A DNA stretch of 64,000 bases from Aedes albopictus. Lineage: Eukaryota > Arthropoda > Insecta > Diptera > Culicidae. Under the pieces are notes generated by a model that made no database searches, was not told the origin of the DNA, and was given only the letters and a program-made list of their open reading frames with translations. Where the stretch lies: positions 91,867,266-91,931,265 of the forward strand of contig NC_085138.1 of NCBI RefSeq assembly GCF_035046485.1. The letters run 5' to 3'. The position numbers and the translations under genes are program-made. Shown piece after piece: positions 53,440-64,000 of this stretch (its first letter is position 1; each line of letters begins with the position of its first letter).

Positions 53440-53890
53440 CATCAATGGCTCTTCAGACTCGTGGTTTTGATAACATTTCATTGGTTTTGAGAGGCCTTGA
53501 CCCTCCCAATCTACGGCACTAGTTGGCGCGTCTGTAGACATAGTAGCCTGTGATAAGATTACGCCTTTTCGCCGAACTGGGCGCTTGGCTTTCTTATAAA
53601 AAACAGAGCTACGCAAGGAGCTACGCAGTATCTGTATTGTCAGTAGGCTACTGATAATGTAGCACCGTCACTATCACTCAAGGCCACGCTCAAGGCAGAT
53701 CTTTATCAAGACTTCAATACATAATAACTGGATATTGACCCGCACTTAGATGTTTATATATCACCCTTCTTAGTCTTGGTTTGGATTGTTGAACGAATTT
53801 TAAAGGTGACAGTCACGCTGACTTGGGTCATAGTTTTCCAATCAAAACTAACGATTTATTGCTTACCATTACTCTTATTATTAAAGTTTT
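53440..53890. other. No recognised feature
   Basis: Nothing supportable seen. Confidence 0.4.
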
Positions 53891-53895
53891 ATTAA

Positions 53896-54510
53896 CCCTC
53901 TAATACCCAACCCTGCCTTTAGACGGGATACAGTTTGAGATTTTTTTAAATTTTTGCTTCGTGGAAAATCAATTTTTTCATATTTTTGGCTGATATTTTG
54001 GACTGTTTTGTATGTCTCAAAATGGGTTTTGGTGTATTTTAAAGCGTATTTACATTTTTTAAAAATCGTTGAAAAAATTATGTTATAGTCACCTTTTAGA
54101 AGTCATTGTTTATTTTATACTGAATCGCTACAATTAACATATTTAAATTTTTCCCAAATCATTCTATCCTAGTTTAATAGTTAAAGGGAATGAAATACAC
54201 TCTAAAATTATTTTCCTGAAAATTACACGGAAAATAAAACTTCCATTGAAAAACATTTAAAATAAAAATATTTCAACAATAATCATAAAATATCAAAATG
54301 TTTTCATCTCAAAGAATCCGTTCCCCAAATAGCCTTCCAGGAAAAATATAAAAGTGTAGGAATGTTCAAAAATAAAAATTAGAAAAATCAAAAACTGAAA
54401 TTCACGAAATCGAGATTTAAAAAGAATCATCTTCCAAAACATGTTTAAATCGATTTTAGATGACGAAAAATGATATTTAGATCAAAATCAAAAAAATGGG
54501 TATTAGAGGG
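53896..54510. mobile_element. TTAA-flanked piggyBac-like MITE, 615 bp
   Basis: CCCTCTAATACCCA and inverted TGGGTATTAGAGGG form 14-bp perfect ends with TTAA outside both (53892-53895, 54511-54514). The interior is AT-rich without an ORF. It is not the same family as 37221/55305. Confidence 0.85.
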
Positions 54511-54514
54511 TTAA

Positions 54515-55300
54515 AGAGACGTTCAGCCCGGGTGCCACTCTGCTTACATAACAACTGTTTCGGATGAAAGTTTCGTTGACATGAGTAACCTAGATAGGCA
54601 CGAAGATACTCTGAACTATGTGCTCAAGATAGTCAAGAAAATTTATGATTTCCCACCGCGCATGGTCTTGCTAAATACCCGCGAATTTACGCTTCAGCTA
54701 TATAGTCCGAAGAATCAACTTATAAAAATGACTTTGTAGTTGCCTATCTGGTAAATTTTCAATCAGTTACAAAGTATTTGGAAATTTTACAATCCTTGCC
54801 AATTTCTATTTATCACTAGATAGAGCTAATCTGTAGACTGCACAATCGAAGCGATAGACGCGCGGTTTTCTATTAGGACCATGCTGAAGGTGTGTGGTTT
54901 TGATGCAGTTAATCTCTGCTCAGGCTGTGAACCCAAACCAGTATTTGCGGGCTGTTAAACGAGTGCAGAAGCTCGATCGTAAAAATCAAATTGTTGCTCT
55001 TGTACATTACGCGTTTCAGTGTTTGAACTATCATAACTGGTGTTCCGGGTATTAAGAGTGTTAGTAATAAGAGGTAAACTACCGTATCCTCAATACATAA
55101 CAAGCGAACAACTTAGGCTTTTACAATAATGAAAGAATAAGTAATCAGATTATTACTGGTTCGATTTTGAAATAATCGACTTTGTTATAGCTTTGATATT
55201 GCTGCGTAATTTGGTGTAAAGTTGATCAATATAAGATTCACGTCCTCCAACCGCTGAGGATACTACAAATCTAATTCAATGGAAGAACTTTTGACGTATA
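54515..55300. other. No recognised feature
   Basis: No repeat boundary or gene was recognised. Confidence 0.4.
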
Positions 55301-55304
55301 TTAA

Positions 55305-55420
55305 CCCTAAAAGGGATACCTTTATGGCCTCAGTTTCGTCACCTCGCTGAGCTGTTCCATCAAAGACGAGCTCTGAAAGGTGTCTGGGGTCCAAATGGAC
55401 CCCAGGTATTCCTTTTAGGG
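55305..55420. mobile_element. TTAA-flanked piggyBac-like MITE, copy B
   Basis: CCCTAAAAGGGATACCT to inverted AGGTATTCCTTTTAGGG, with TTAA at 55301-55304 and 55421-55424. About 90% identical by eye to copy A at 37221-37335. Confidence 0.88.
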
Positions 55421-55479
55421 TTAATTACGTAATTAATGTTGAAGATTTTATGCTAAGAATGCAAAATTTTTTCGGATCT

Positions 55480-57335
55480 GTATCATCTCCTACTGAACGG
55501 TCGGCATTTCTTGAATACCATTGATGTGAAAACCTGCAGAAGGCCAAATATCGACTCTGCTGCTTATCTCGTTGTTAGTAAGATTCGATCGCGATTATCG
55601 ACTGTGCAGAACTCACGAAATCAGCTAACGTTGAAACGTCCAACATCCCGAACTTTTCAGCAGAACGTGTGTCAGCATAGTGAATACCGTCTGAAGCTAG
55701 ATGAGAAAATAAGAGAATTCAAGCCCAGAAGTGCGGATAGTGATATGCATTGCTCAAAGACGACCCAGGAACAACGGTTGGTTCGATGAGAAGTGCAAGA
55801 AGCTGACGGACGAGAAGAAGACGGATGTTAGTGTGTGGTACTCGGCAGAATGGACCGGTACAAGAAAGCGAGAGGAGCCGAGAAAATAATTCACGGCAGA
55901 AAGAAGAAACAGGATGAGGAGAGTGTCTTAGGTACCGGCGCGAAAATTTGCACGCAAAGGAATAACAATCAATAATAAGGAGCTGTCAAATCATATGGGA
56001 AATTTGCGTCGCGTCGCGTGACGCGTCCACTCTGGCTGTACCCTTAACTGTGGCGTAAACCAGTATGGAATAAAATGAGATGCGGAAGTTTTGCCAAATT
56101 GTCGACGTGCGGAGAAAAACAGCGCTGCCTATCGTCATGCGTTATGACGGATTCAGCATCAGTAACAATGGACAAGTTGTGAAGGTAAACGCTAGTTGAG
56201 GTAAAAAGGCAATCAAGAACGGTGAATTGAAGAACGGTGAGACTGCTGGTAAGGGTGAACTCCCGGCTAAACATTTGAAACACCGCAGTGAGTAGCTCGT
56301 GAAATACTTCCCGTATCCTGTTGAAGGGGTCTCAAGTTAGCCTAGTGGTTAAGGTCATGGATCGCCAATCCGGAGACGGCGGGTTCGATTCCCATTCCGA
56401 TCGGGAAAAATTTCTTGACTCCCTGAGCATAGTATATCATTGTATTTGCCTGGCCTCGCAATATGCAAATTCATGTAGTGGCAGGCAAAGAATGCCCTTC
56501 AATTAATAACTGTGGAAGTGCTCAAAGAACACTAAGTTGAAGAGAGGCAGGCCAAGTTCCAGTGATAACGTCGAGTCATAAAGAAGAAGAAGAACCCTGT
56601 TGAAATTATGAGTTGAAAAAGAGTTACTGGCAAAAGGGCCTCAATTTGCTCCTGGTTTGAGTAAGGGCCGATCAACGAGGCTTAAATATTTTCTTAGAGA
56701 CAAATCCTAAAAGAATTCAGTTTTCAGATCCATAATCTGTTTATTGATTTCAAAATGGCGTACGATACAGTGAAAAGAAATGAGTTATGGTAGATAATGA
56801 CAGTTTTCCACCGAAACTGACGACTTGTTCAATATTGCATTTGAAGGAGACATTAGGAGAGCTCATGGAGTCACACAGGCCCGTTTACAGAAGTGGCGTC
56901 AAGGGAGGGGGTTTTCCCAATTTTGGCAAAAGGCGGAGAGGCGCCTAGTGTATGAAGCGTCGGTAATGGGAGGGGGGGGGGTTAACACCAAACCACCTGC
57001 ACCCCCCCCCTCTCCCTTCCCCCCTGGTGCACGGGATTGGAGTCACATGATCGCTCATGCTCCTATGTTTTGTGGGCAATATCGACATAAATCACCGGAA
57101 TTGAACGTCGAGCAAGAGGCGTTCGTACCTTTTAAAAAGTCAACAGTAAGAATTTATCTGACCAATCAACACCATACAAAGACGAAGAACACCATCACCA
57201 GAAGAAAATGTGGGTCTGACATGCGACAGTGATGTTGATTGGGTGGTGACGTAGTGAAATGGTGACATATTTGAAATAGCGGAAGAGTTCGTGAACCTTG
57301 GAACTGTAGTGACGTGCGAGCCGCGGAGTGAAAAT
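55480..57335 (+). pseudogene. Highly degenerate RTE-like retrotransposon
   Basis: Scattered frames align in order with the copy at 1-4.45 kb. NGRHFLNTIDVKTCRRPNID (55496) corresponds to DGRHFSDIIDVRTYRGVNID, followed by SAAYLVV where the intact SDH triad should be. Next come NNGWFDEKCKKL (about 55770), ETAGKGELPA (about 56240), LFIDFKMAYDTVKRNELW (about 56740), LFNIAFEGDIRRA (about 56827) and EEFVNLGTVVTCE (about 57280). Many stops and frameshifts are present. A Feilai-like SINE is inserted at 56326-56595. This copy is much older than the one at the window start. Confidence 0.8.
56326..56595 (+). mobile_element. Feilai-like tRNA-derived SINE with 9-bp TSD
   Basis: A-box AGCCTAGTGGTTAAGG and B-box GGGTTCGATTCCC are spaced as in a tRNA. 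The body ends in GAGGCAGGCCAAGTTCCAG and an AAGAAGAAGAA tail. CCTGTTGAA is duplicated at 56317-56325 and 56596-56604. This combination is what I know of Feilai elements in Aedes. It is inserted in the RT relic. Confidence 0.92.
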
Positions 57336-57814
57336 ATATCTTGTTAGGCCTCAGTAACCAGTTGAGGTCCCATAGTGAGCATTATATCGAAAATTCATTT
57401 ACAAGTGGACATATTATCTTTCAGTACACTACAGTGTGCGAAAACAGTCAAACTCGTAATGCTATCTAATCAGAAAAAAATGGTCGAGTCCCAAGTACCT
57501 AGACCTGTGCGCCGACTATATTTCGTTCGGCGGCGGACGCGTCATCGACGTCACACCATTGGCAACTTTCGGTGGCAGCGTGAATAGGCGTGACCGAAAT
57601 TTGACTATGAAGTCAACATTGGCGAAGCGAAGAAGTTATCAGTGCGCTCTAGGATTTGTAGTATGAGCTTCTTCATGGCCAATGGCGTCATACACATTAT
57701 TATGTTTGAATACCCTTTTTCATTCTTATTCGGATCCGTTACTGCGACCAATTATTAGACTTAGTGTGGCATTACCCGTACCTTGAGCGGAGTGTTTGCC
57801 ACATTACTCCATTC
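57336..57814. other. No recognised feature
   Basis: Nothing supportable seen. Confidence 0.4.
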
Positions 57815-57978
57815 CCAGACAACCAGTAATCGTATATGATGTTGCATAAGATGATTAAGTGGAGGGCCACTGGAGGCCACATGCGTACATGCCTCCATTT
57901 AGGCGTATGTAATATGTACGCATATCGCCTCCACTTTAACATCTTATGCAACATCTTAAACGATCACTGGTTGACTGG
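57815..57978. mobile_element. Foldback MITE
   Basis: CCAGACAACCAGTAATCG at the left and inverted CCAGTCAACCAGTGATCG at the right bound a 164-bp palindrome-like unit. Inner arms include GATGTTGCATAAGATG and its complement. Target duplication unclear. Confidence 0.78.
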
Positions 57979-58129
57979 ATGGTCATCGAAGGACAATAAA
58001 GTATAAATTTTGATATAGTCTGCGTTTTGTAATCTTAGGAGCTTCAGAAACTATCGAATTTGATAGCAAGGTTCCATTAGTTGTACTTTGGAATCCCCGA
58101 AGAAAATAAAGGACAAATCCCTGAAGGAT

Positions 58130-58460
58130 TTCCTGAAAAAAATCCTCGCAGAAATTCTAGAAGTAATCCTCAAGGAACTGCAGGAAGACTCCCCGAAACA
58201 ACTCCTGCATTAATGTAGAAGGAACTTCTGCAGTAATCCCTGGTGGATCGAAAATCTTTTTAGAGAGATTCCTGCAAAAACTTCTGGAGAAAACCCTGAC
58301 TGGAATTTTGGAAGATTCCCAGAAGGAACGCCAGGAGGAGTTCCTGAAGAAATTCCAGGTGGAGTCCCCGAAGAAATTTCAGAAGTAATTTCAGAATGAA
58401 GTCCAGAAAAAATCTCCGAAAGAAACACAGAAGGAATCCTTGAAGGAATTCCCAAAGGAA
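58130..58460 (+). repeat. Degenerate GAAGGAATTCC minisatellite
   Basis: Loose repeats such as CCTGAAGAAATTCCAGGTGG and AAGGAATTCCC in one polarity. Confidence 0.65.
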
Positions 58461-58479
58461 TGCTGATCTCATCGTCAGC

Positions 58480-60972
58480 ATGGTTTGGATGATCTGGGAC
58501 AGCTCCAACATATAAGAAATATGATTGAATTGATCTAATATGTCTACTGAAATACTCTACACTAAGTTTGAAATGCAGCCGATGCAAGCTCCTGGCCAAG
58601 GGAGGAGTCTAGGGGTTAAAATCCTCACATTTCCAAAATTCCATGAACTAGGTGCCGCTCCGCCTTTACGAAAACTACGAAAAACCCGTCCCTTGCCGTC
58701 TTTTTTGTGCACGAGGCTGAGCCGATGATTTGCTATGGGTTGTAGATATGAAGGCCTCAACCATATGCGATTACAAGTGACCTCAGATATCCCTGACGCA
58801 CTAGAAATTTGTCTCCCATTACTAGCAATACATGTATAAATCAAATGAGAAAATTCTGATATTTGTGCACTTCTATCGATAGGCCATTACACATGCAAAC
58901 CATATTTCTCATTTTCTGAATAGTTTGGATGATCCGGGAAACTTCTAAGATGTATAATAAATTATCACGTGAATCAACTGATCTTCTATGACTGCTAAAA
59001 CGAGTTATAGTGAGTTTGACGTGCAGCCGATGCTCTGTTACGAGCGTTGATCTGGAGGTCTTAACATATAATATAAAAAAAAATGATGCTTCATATATCG
59101 CTGATGTGCTGGAAATTTGTCTCCTACGACTTGTATTATGTGTTTGAATCAAATGAGACAAATGCTGATATTAGTGCACTTGATAGGTCATTACAAATGA
59201 AAACCGTAGGTGAGACTGGGGAGACTTGATCCCTTTTTCTTAATTTGCCTGTAACTTTAAGAAAAAAACACAAAACTAGACATTTTTCGTACATAATGAC
59301 AAGTAAACATCTATTGCAAGCTTATACACAACAGAAGGACTTAAAATTATTGTTAAAGCTTTCAAAACTGTGTTTTTATGGAGGCATGTCTTATGATGTA
59401 TTTTTCAAAAATGGGTCACAATTGATCCCCTTTTGAGCACATGGTTATTTTAAAGGGAAAATAACTCCAGAAGCTTCCTATTCATTTTCTTAAGTTTTCT
59501 TGCATTTTTGATTGTTATCGCACATTCCAGTGTCTGTCTGGGGCCGGTGCTATTTTGGTCATTTCGGGACAATCACTGATTACGGTTCACAACAGTTCTA
59601 CGGTTAAACAACGGATACAACTTTATTGAGGTTTGTCAGTTTATTACTTATACAGATCTAGGTACACTTATCTTCTGGTCAAATCTTTTGGTCAAGTATT
59701 ATAATGTTTTCTACACTAATGGCCTTCAATTCAGTGCCTGATGGGATTTTATAGTCTGTAGAGTAATACGATTTGGCGGGAAACCCGAAACGTCCCGAAG
59801 TTCTATATAAAGGCCGTATTCTTTGAAAGTTCTGCTTGGTATATCCTATTAGAACCCATAATCTATTAAATTCTAATAATTCCTACACGCATGGACTGTG
59901 GGACCAAACCACTTGATGATTTGTCCAAAACTGGCGTTAATATTGATGAATACGGTGTAATGGAAATTATAAGATTAAGTTAAATTGTTAAGGATGTGCG
60001 GTATTTTGAAAATGGGGAGACTTGATCCCCCTTTTGATGGTGTGTAATAAAATAATAATTATCTGACACGTTTTATCATTGAATATATAATTCCGAGTAA
60101 ATAGAGGCTTGCAAATAGAATTTTATTTTTCACATGTATAATGTGTGTGTAATCCTCGAGGGATCAAGTCTCCCCATGTCACTGTTGTATACACTAAGCC
60201 ACATTAATTGAAATATTTATATAACAGCCTTTTTTGACAAATACGTTTGATAGTATGTTATTTATACCATCTACTGTGAAATTTTGACATGAATTGGTTC
60301 AATTTTCACAAAGTTATTGAGATTTTTCGGAATCGCCTAAAAGATTTCTGAAGGACTGAAAACAAACCATCAGCCATTAAAAAATAATGCAATACACAAT
60401 TAAAACCAATTATAGCCTAAACATTGTCGTCTGTCCAAATGTTGTTTCGGAAAAAATATGCTAGAAGAAAACTGTTTTTGATTCCGAGAAAATATGGGGG
60501 GAACAAGTCTCCCCAGGAATCAAGTCTCCTCAGTCTCCCCTATATTTTAGCTTCAGAATGGTTTGGATGATCTAGAACAGCTTTAAGTTATATGATATAT
60601 GTGAACTTATTTATCATCGATGTCTACTAAAACACACTGCACCAAGTTTTGAACATGCAGGATGCTTTGTTACGAGTGTAGATCTGAAGGCCTTAAGCAC
60701 ATAATACTGAAAGGTGACCTCAGATATCTCTGATGCTCTGGAAGCTTCTCTCCTATGGACTGCACTATGTGTATGAATCAAATGGGCAAACTCTGCTGTT
60801 TGTGCACTTCTGTTGATATACCATTTCAAATTCAAACCATATTTCTCAACTTCAGAATAGTTTGGATGATCCAGGATGCCTCTGTCATGTGTATACAAGT
60901 ATCATATGATTCAAATGATCTTCTATGACTACCATTACGAACTATACCAAGTTTGAAATGCACCCGATGTGT
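58480..60972 (+). repeat. ~300-bp tandem repeat with TTTGGATGATC anchor, split by an insertion
   Basis: Anchors GTTTGGATGATC occur at about 58484, 58924, 60560 and 60860. The last spacing is about 301. The middle one is about 304 after removing the 59209-60540 element. The first unit carries a ~130-bp extra block (about 58590-58725). Units contain GTCTACTAAAACACACT-like, GTTACGAG and GTGCACTT landmarks. Confidence 0.75.
59209..60540. mobile_element. TA-flanked element with GGGGAGACTTGATCC motifs
   Basis: GGTGAGACTGGGGAGACTTG at the left and inverted GGGGAGACTGAGGAGACTTG at the right; TA outside both (59207-59208, 60541-60542). Copies of GGGGAGACTTGATCC or its complement also occur internally near 60013, 60163 and 60495. 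No transposase ORF. Confidence 0.8.
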
Positions 60973-60974
60973 TA

Positions 60975-61354
60975 AAGCATTGTCCACTTAGAATCCGGAC
61001 GCATGGCATATTTTCTAGGGACGCTCTCAATGATCACAATCTTAATTCTTTTACAGCAGTCTTATCCTACACTAGTCATCTTTTAACGGTGAAAATTTCA
61101 TCGATTTTCTTGCAACGAGTGAAAAGTTATTTTAGATTGAAGACAAGAGAAGGAAAAAAATCTTGCACAAACACGTTGAAAATTTAGCATGGTCATGTAT
61201 GGTAGTCGCAAAAAATGTTAATAACTCCAAAACCATTTTGTGTTTTGTGCACAGCTGTTGTTAATCATGGCATAAAGAAGTGTCCCCGGAAGATTAAAGC
61301 TTGGGTTATTTGATTATTCTGCTTGGAATTCGAAGATTTGGCAAGAAGTACGAA
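60975..61354. mobile_element. TA-flanked TIR element, copy 2 (deleted and truncated)
   Basis: AAGCATTGTCCACTTAGAAT preceded by TA (60973-60974) equals the inverted right end of 28811-29985. The following sequence matches that element's interior in reverse with an internal deletion of roughly 250 bp, then stops near AAGTACGAACT. Another repeat begins about ten bases later. Confidence 0.82.
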
Positions 61355-61364
61355 CTCTGGGCAT

Positions 61365-61715
61365 CGTTTTGCCTTTCTCGTTCACCTAAGTGAACTGAAA
61401 GGCTATATGTTCACTCAAAAAATTTTTTTTCGATAGGAGGCTCGGAGGGTCAAGTCACATATACCAATCAACTCAGTTCGACGAATTGAGATGATGTCTG
61501 TATGTGTGTATGTATGTGTGTCTGTGAACAAAATAAGTTCACTCACTTTTAAGGCACTTCCCATTGGCCGATTTTTCGGATTATAGCTCGAATCGAACCG
61601 GAATTTTACCGCATTGTTTGCTATTGAAAATGATTCGGATCGGTCAAGGCGTTTCGGAATTATGGCCAATTTAGTGATCCGGACCAGCATTTTTCACCCG
61701 AGCGACAGGTGTAAC
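61365..61715 (-). repeat. Dispersed repeat ending GAGAAAGGC, copy 2
   Basis: Reverse orientation of 40545-40861: GCCTTTCTCG start, AGGCTATATGTTCACTC, GTGTGTATGTATGTGTG microsatellite and GATTCGGATCGGTC. Confidence 0.8.
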
Positions 61716-61974
61716 AGCCTGCTTAAGTTGGTGCGCGACGACCGCGACGACGGACGCCGCAGCCCGCAGCACACCACGAGAACGAAAGTAAGAGAGAATG
61801 TGAGAGAAAACGACGCCGACGAAAGAGCGGCGCTAACGTGCTGGTGCTATACATATAAGCAAAAAAAGCCTAGAGTTGTCACCCATCACTAACGAACCAC
61901 GTATGAGTTTGATGATGGCATTAGGGAGATCATCCAGGATCCAGCCCGTCCCAAATTCTCTAAAATCATGATTA

Positions 61975-62139
61975 GGGATCGTTCGTAAACCACGATGAAT
62001 TTATGGGGAAGGGGGTTGGTCTGGCCAAAGTCTACGCTCCATACAAATTTCAAAATTTTTGTATGGACAAAAGTCTATGAGGGGGGGGGGGGGTCTAAAA
62101 TGACCAAATTTTGGTATACGTGGTTTACGAGCAGCCCCT
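61975..62139. mobile_element. MITE related to the 44075-44236 type
   Basis: GGGATCGTTCGTAAACCACG and inverted GGGGCTGCTCGTAAACCACG bound about 165 bp with a G-run. Target duplication not clear. Confidence 0.7.
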
Positions 62140-62432
62140 TCGGAATGACGAATCAGTCGTACGACCTCCTTAAGTAATACGTCATCGAAATGGGACAACT
62201 GGCATGGATACCCAGCGCTTCGACGCCGACCCAAACCCACCCGAGTGCATGGGCTGGGGGAAGAAGGCTGACCGAGCATAGTACCCACCTCACTGCCATT
62301 CATGGTTCGATAGCGATGGTGATGCTAAGTGACGGACGGGAGGCAGCCGAAGGTTTTCGTTTTAAATTACACTGAAAATATTCTACACGTTCGAGACACA
62401 TGTTTCAAACATGAATTTTCACCACTTGGAAA

Positions 62433-62677
62433 CAGGGTTGCCACATTTAAATCTGTATTTTGCTCTTTCAAAAATCTGTATCATCTGTATGTCTACTTTT
62501 TCCAAAAATCTGTATTATTTTACGGAAAATCTGTATGAAATTCTGTAAGTCTCTGAAAAATCTGTTTAATCTGTATCTTCTTCCAAAAATCTGTAATATT
62601 TGTATACAGAATTCTGTATGATAAGCTGCGAAAAAATCTGTATGATTACAGGAAAATCTGTATATGTGGCAACCCTG
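62433..62677. mobile_element. hAT-type MITE with AAATCTGTAT repeats, copy 1
   Basis: CAGGGTTGCCACATTTAAAT to inverted GTGGCAACCCTG, with CTTGGAAA duplicated at 62425-62432 and 62678-62685. The uninterrupted target is present in the other palindrome arm (near 63713). The interior is built of AAAATCTGTAT units. Confidence 0.92.
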
Positions 62678-63205
62678 CTTGGAAAACATCTGATTTTAAC
62701 GTGTCAAACCAGTCATAAAATTGCTTTTCGAAATCATGTAAAACACATTAATGTTGCATCATAAATGTCAATTTTCTTAGTATATCAGTTGCAGGCACCC
62801 TGCTGCGGGTTCCTGATCTCCAAAAAATGAAGTATGCTAAGACATACTTAACGTGAACGGGTACGGTGATGTACATTAAGTGGTAGGCGAACCATTTCCA
62901 TTATCGATACATAAACACACTGTCAAACACGTTCAAATCAAAAGCCAGTGGTTTAGAACCTAACCTAAACTATTCAACATCTGATTCAAAAGAATTACAC
63001 GTTAATATAGCTTGCTGCTTTAAACGATAAATTAACGTGAAAAAGAACACACTGAAAATAATCGACACGCCTCATCCATGTTCTTTTTCACGTTAATTTA
63101 TCGTTTAAAGCAGCATGCTATATTAACGTGTAATTCTTTTGAATCAGATGTTGAATAGTTTAGGTTCTAAATCACTGGCTTTTACACATGATTTGAACGT
63201 GTTTG

Positions 63206-63460
63206 CAATGTTGCCACATTTAAATCTGTATTTTGCCTTTCAAAAATCTTAACAATCTATATCATCATTTTTTGTCAACAATGTGTATGAAATCTGTAAC
63301 ATTTCGCGAAAAATGTGTTAGAAATTCTGTAAATTTCTGAAAAATCTGTATAATCTGTATCATTTCCAAAAATCTGTAATATTGGTATACAGAATTCTGT
63401 ATGAAAAGCTGCAAGAAAATCTGCATGATTACAGAAAAATCTGTATATGTGGCATCCCTG
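63206..63460. mobile_element. hAT-type MITE with AAATCTGTAT repeats, copy 2
   Basis: CAATGTTGCCACATTTAAAT to inverted GTGGCATCCCTG. Flanks CGTGTTTG and CGGTGTTTG are a near-match duplication. The uninterrupted target is present in the left arm (near 62930). It is a separate insertion from copy 1 because the two arm positions differ. Confidence 0.88.
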
Positions 63461-63772
63461 CGGTGTTTGACAGTGTGTTTATGTATCGATAATGAAAATG
63501 GTTCGCCTACCACTTAATGTACATCACCGTACCCGTTCACGTTAAGTATGTCTTAGCATACTTCATTTTTTGGAGATCAGGAACCCGCAGCAGGGTGCTT
63601 GCAACTGATATACTAAAAAAATTGACATTTATGATGCCACATTGATGTGTTTTACACATGATTTCGAAAAGCAATTTTAAGACTGGTTTGACACGTTAAA
63701 ATCAGATGTTTTCCAAGTGGTGAGAATTCATGTTTGAAACATGTGTCTCGAACGTGTAGAATATTTTCAGTG

Positions 63773-64000
63773 CACAGTAAAACCCACTTGAAATTGAAAA
63801 CCATATACATATGAATCACCTTAATTTTGTACACTATTTATGAATCACCATGTTGATCAAATGAGTGATCCATAAACTGTGGTCATTTTTGCCGATTCAT
63901 AAATTGTGGGGTCACTGTACAATTTATAATACGATACAGTGCGAAATTTCCAATAACTTTTTTTGGAGTTTCACTATGCTTCCAAGCGGGTTTCACTTAA
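63773..64000. other. No recognised feature
   Basis: Window end; nothing supportable seen. Confidence 0.4.

Larger units (their letters stand above)
62370..63772. mobile_element. 1.4 kb palindrome (foldback element)
   Basis: Arms 62370-63049 and 63079-63772 are inverted copies, about 427 and 431 bp after removing one MITE from each. The ends read CACTGAAAATATTCTACACG and its complement. Identity is high by eye, with scattered mismatches. The 29-nt loop begins CACTGAAAATAATCGACACG, which resembles the terminus itself. No ORF and no clear target duplication. Confidence 0.9.

Noticed and set aside
57095..57240. Possible small gene near the G-run at 56972
   Set aside because: It lies inside the degenerate RT relic and shifts frame relative to it; homopolymer runs make the frame unreliable.

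Overview
The window looks like repeat-dense, AT-rich intergenic DNA from a mosquito, most likely Aedes. The grounds are two tRNA-derived SINE types (one with the body and AAGAAG tail I associate with Feilai), non-LTR retrotransposons of RTE-like and CR1-like type, TIR-rich MITEs, a short Helitron, and GGAATTCC-type minisatellites. No search was run, so the species is an inference. Only one apparently functional host gene is visible: an intronless EF-hand protein of the calaxin/EFCAB1 type at 44414-45094 (+). Almost everything else is mobile or tandemly repeated DNA, much of it nested.

Layout. 1-4.45 kb: broken RTE-like retrotransposon, split in its RT domain by a 1.37 kb TA-flanked element. 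4.45-6.73 kb: no recognised content. 6.74-10.4 kb: an old SINE, a 2.7 kb element whose ends are inverted arrays of a short TTACCCGAA repeat, and a dispersed repeat. 10.8-13.5 kb: a hammerhead-like relic, then a TA-flanked element containing a hAT element with a perfect 8-bp target duplication. 13.9-16.6 kb: a minisatellite whose polarity flips at its centre, then a ~300-bp tandem repeat. 18.3-19.2 kb: a 922-bp TA-flanked palindrome. 19.5-24.6 kb: a nearly intact CR1-like element (ORF1 with one late nonsense codon, ORF2 complete). 25.4-30.2 kb: a hAT element carrying a palindromic MITE, a second hAT, a SINE and a TA element. 30.7-32.4 kb: duplicated DNA and a foldback MITE. 32.5-41.4 kb: an 8.9 kb interval bounded by hAT-like ends and a perfect 8-bp target duplication, filled with nested elements and satellites. 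41.5-44.4 kb: Helitron, minisatellite, a perfect-looking palindrome and a PIF/Harbinger-like MITE just upstream of the EF-hand gene. 45.2-52.9 kb: nested TIR elements around a giant inverted structure whose core holds 60 identical 24-bp repeats. 53.2-57.3 kb: more RTE-like relics, TTAA-flanked MITEs and a SINE. 57.8-61.7 kb: foldback MITE, ~300-bp tandem repeat split by a TA element, relics. 62.4-63.8 kb: a 1.4 kb palindrome with one copy of the same hAT MITE in each arm.

How parts work together. Only the CR1-like ORF2 still encodes a complete mobilisation enzyme (endonuclease plus reverse transcriptase). The DNA elements are all non-autonomous as far as I can see: they keep TIRs and target duplications but no transposase. 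They would depend on enzymes encoded elsewhere. Many boundaries are supported directly by target duplications, so a relative order of insertion can be read from the nesting. The most unusual theme is the link between TIR elements and short tandem repeats, either as inverted terminal arrays or as minisatellite bodies.
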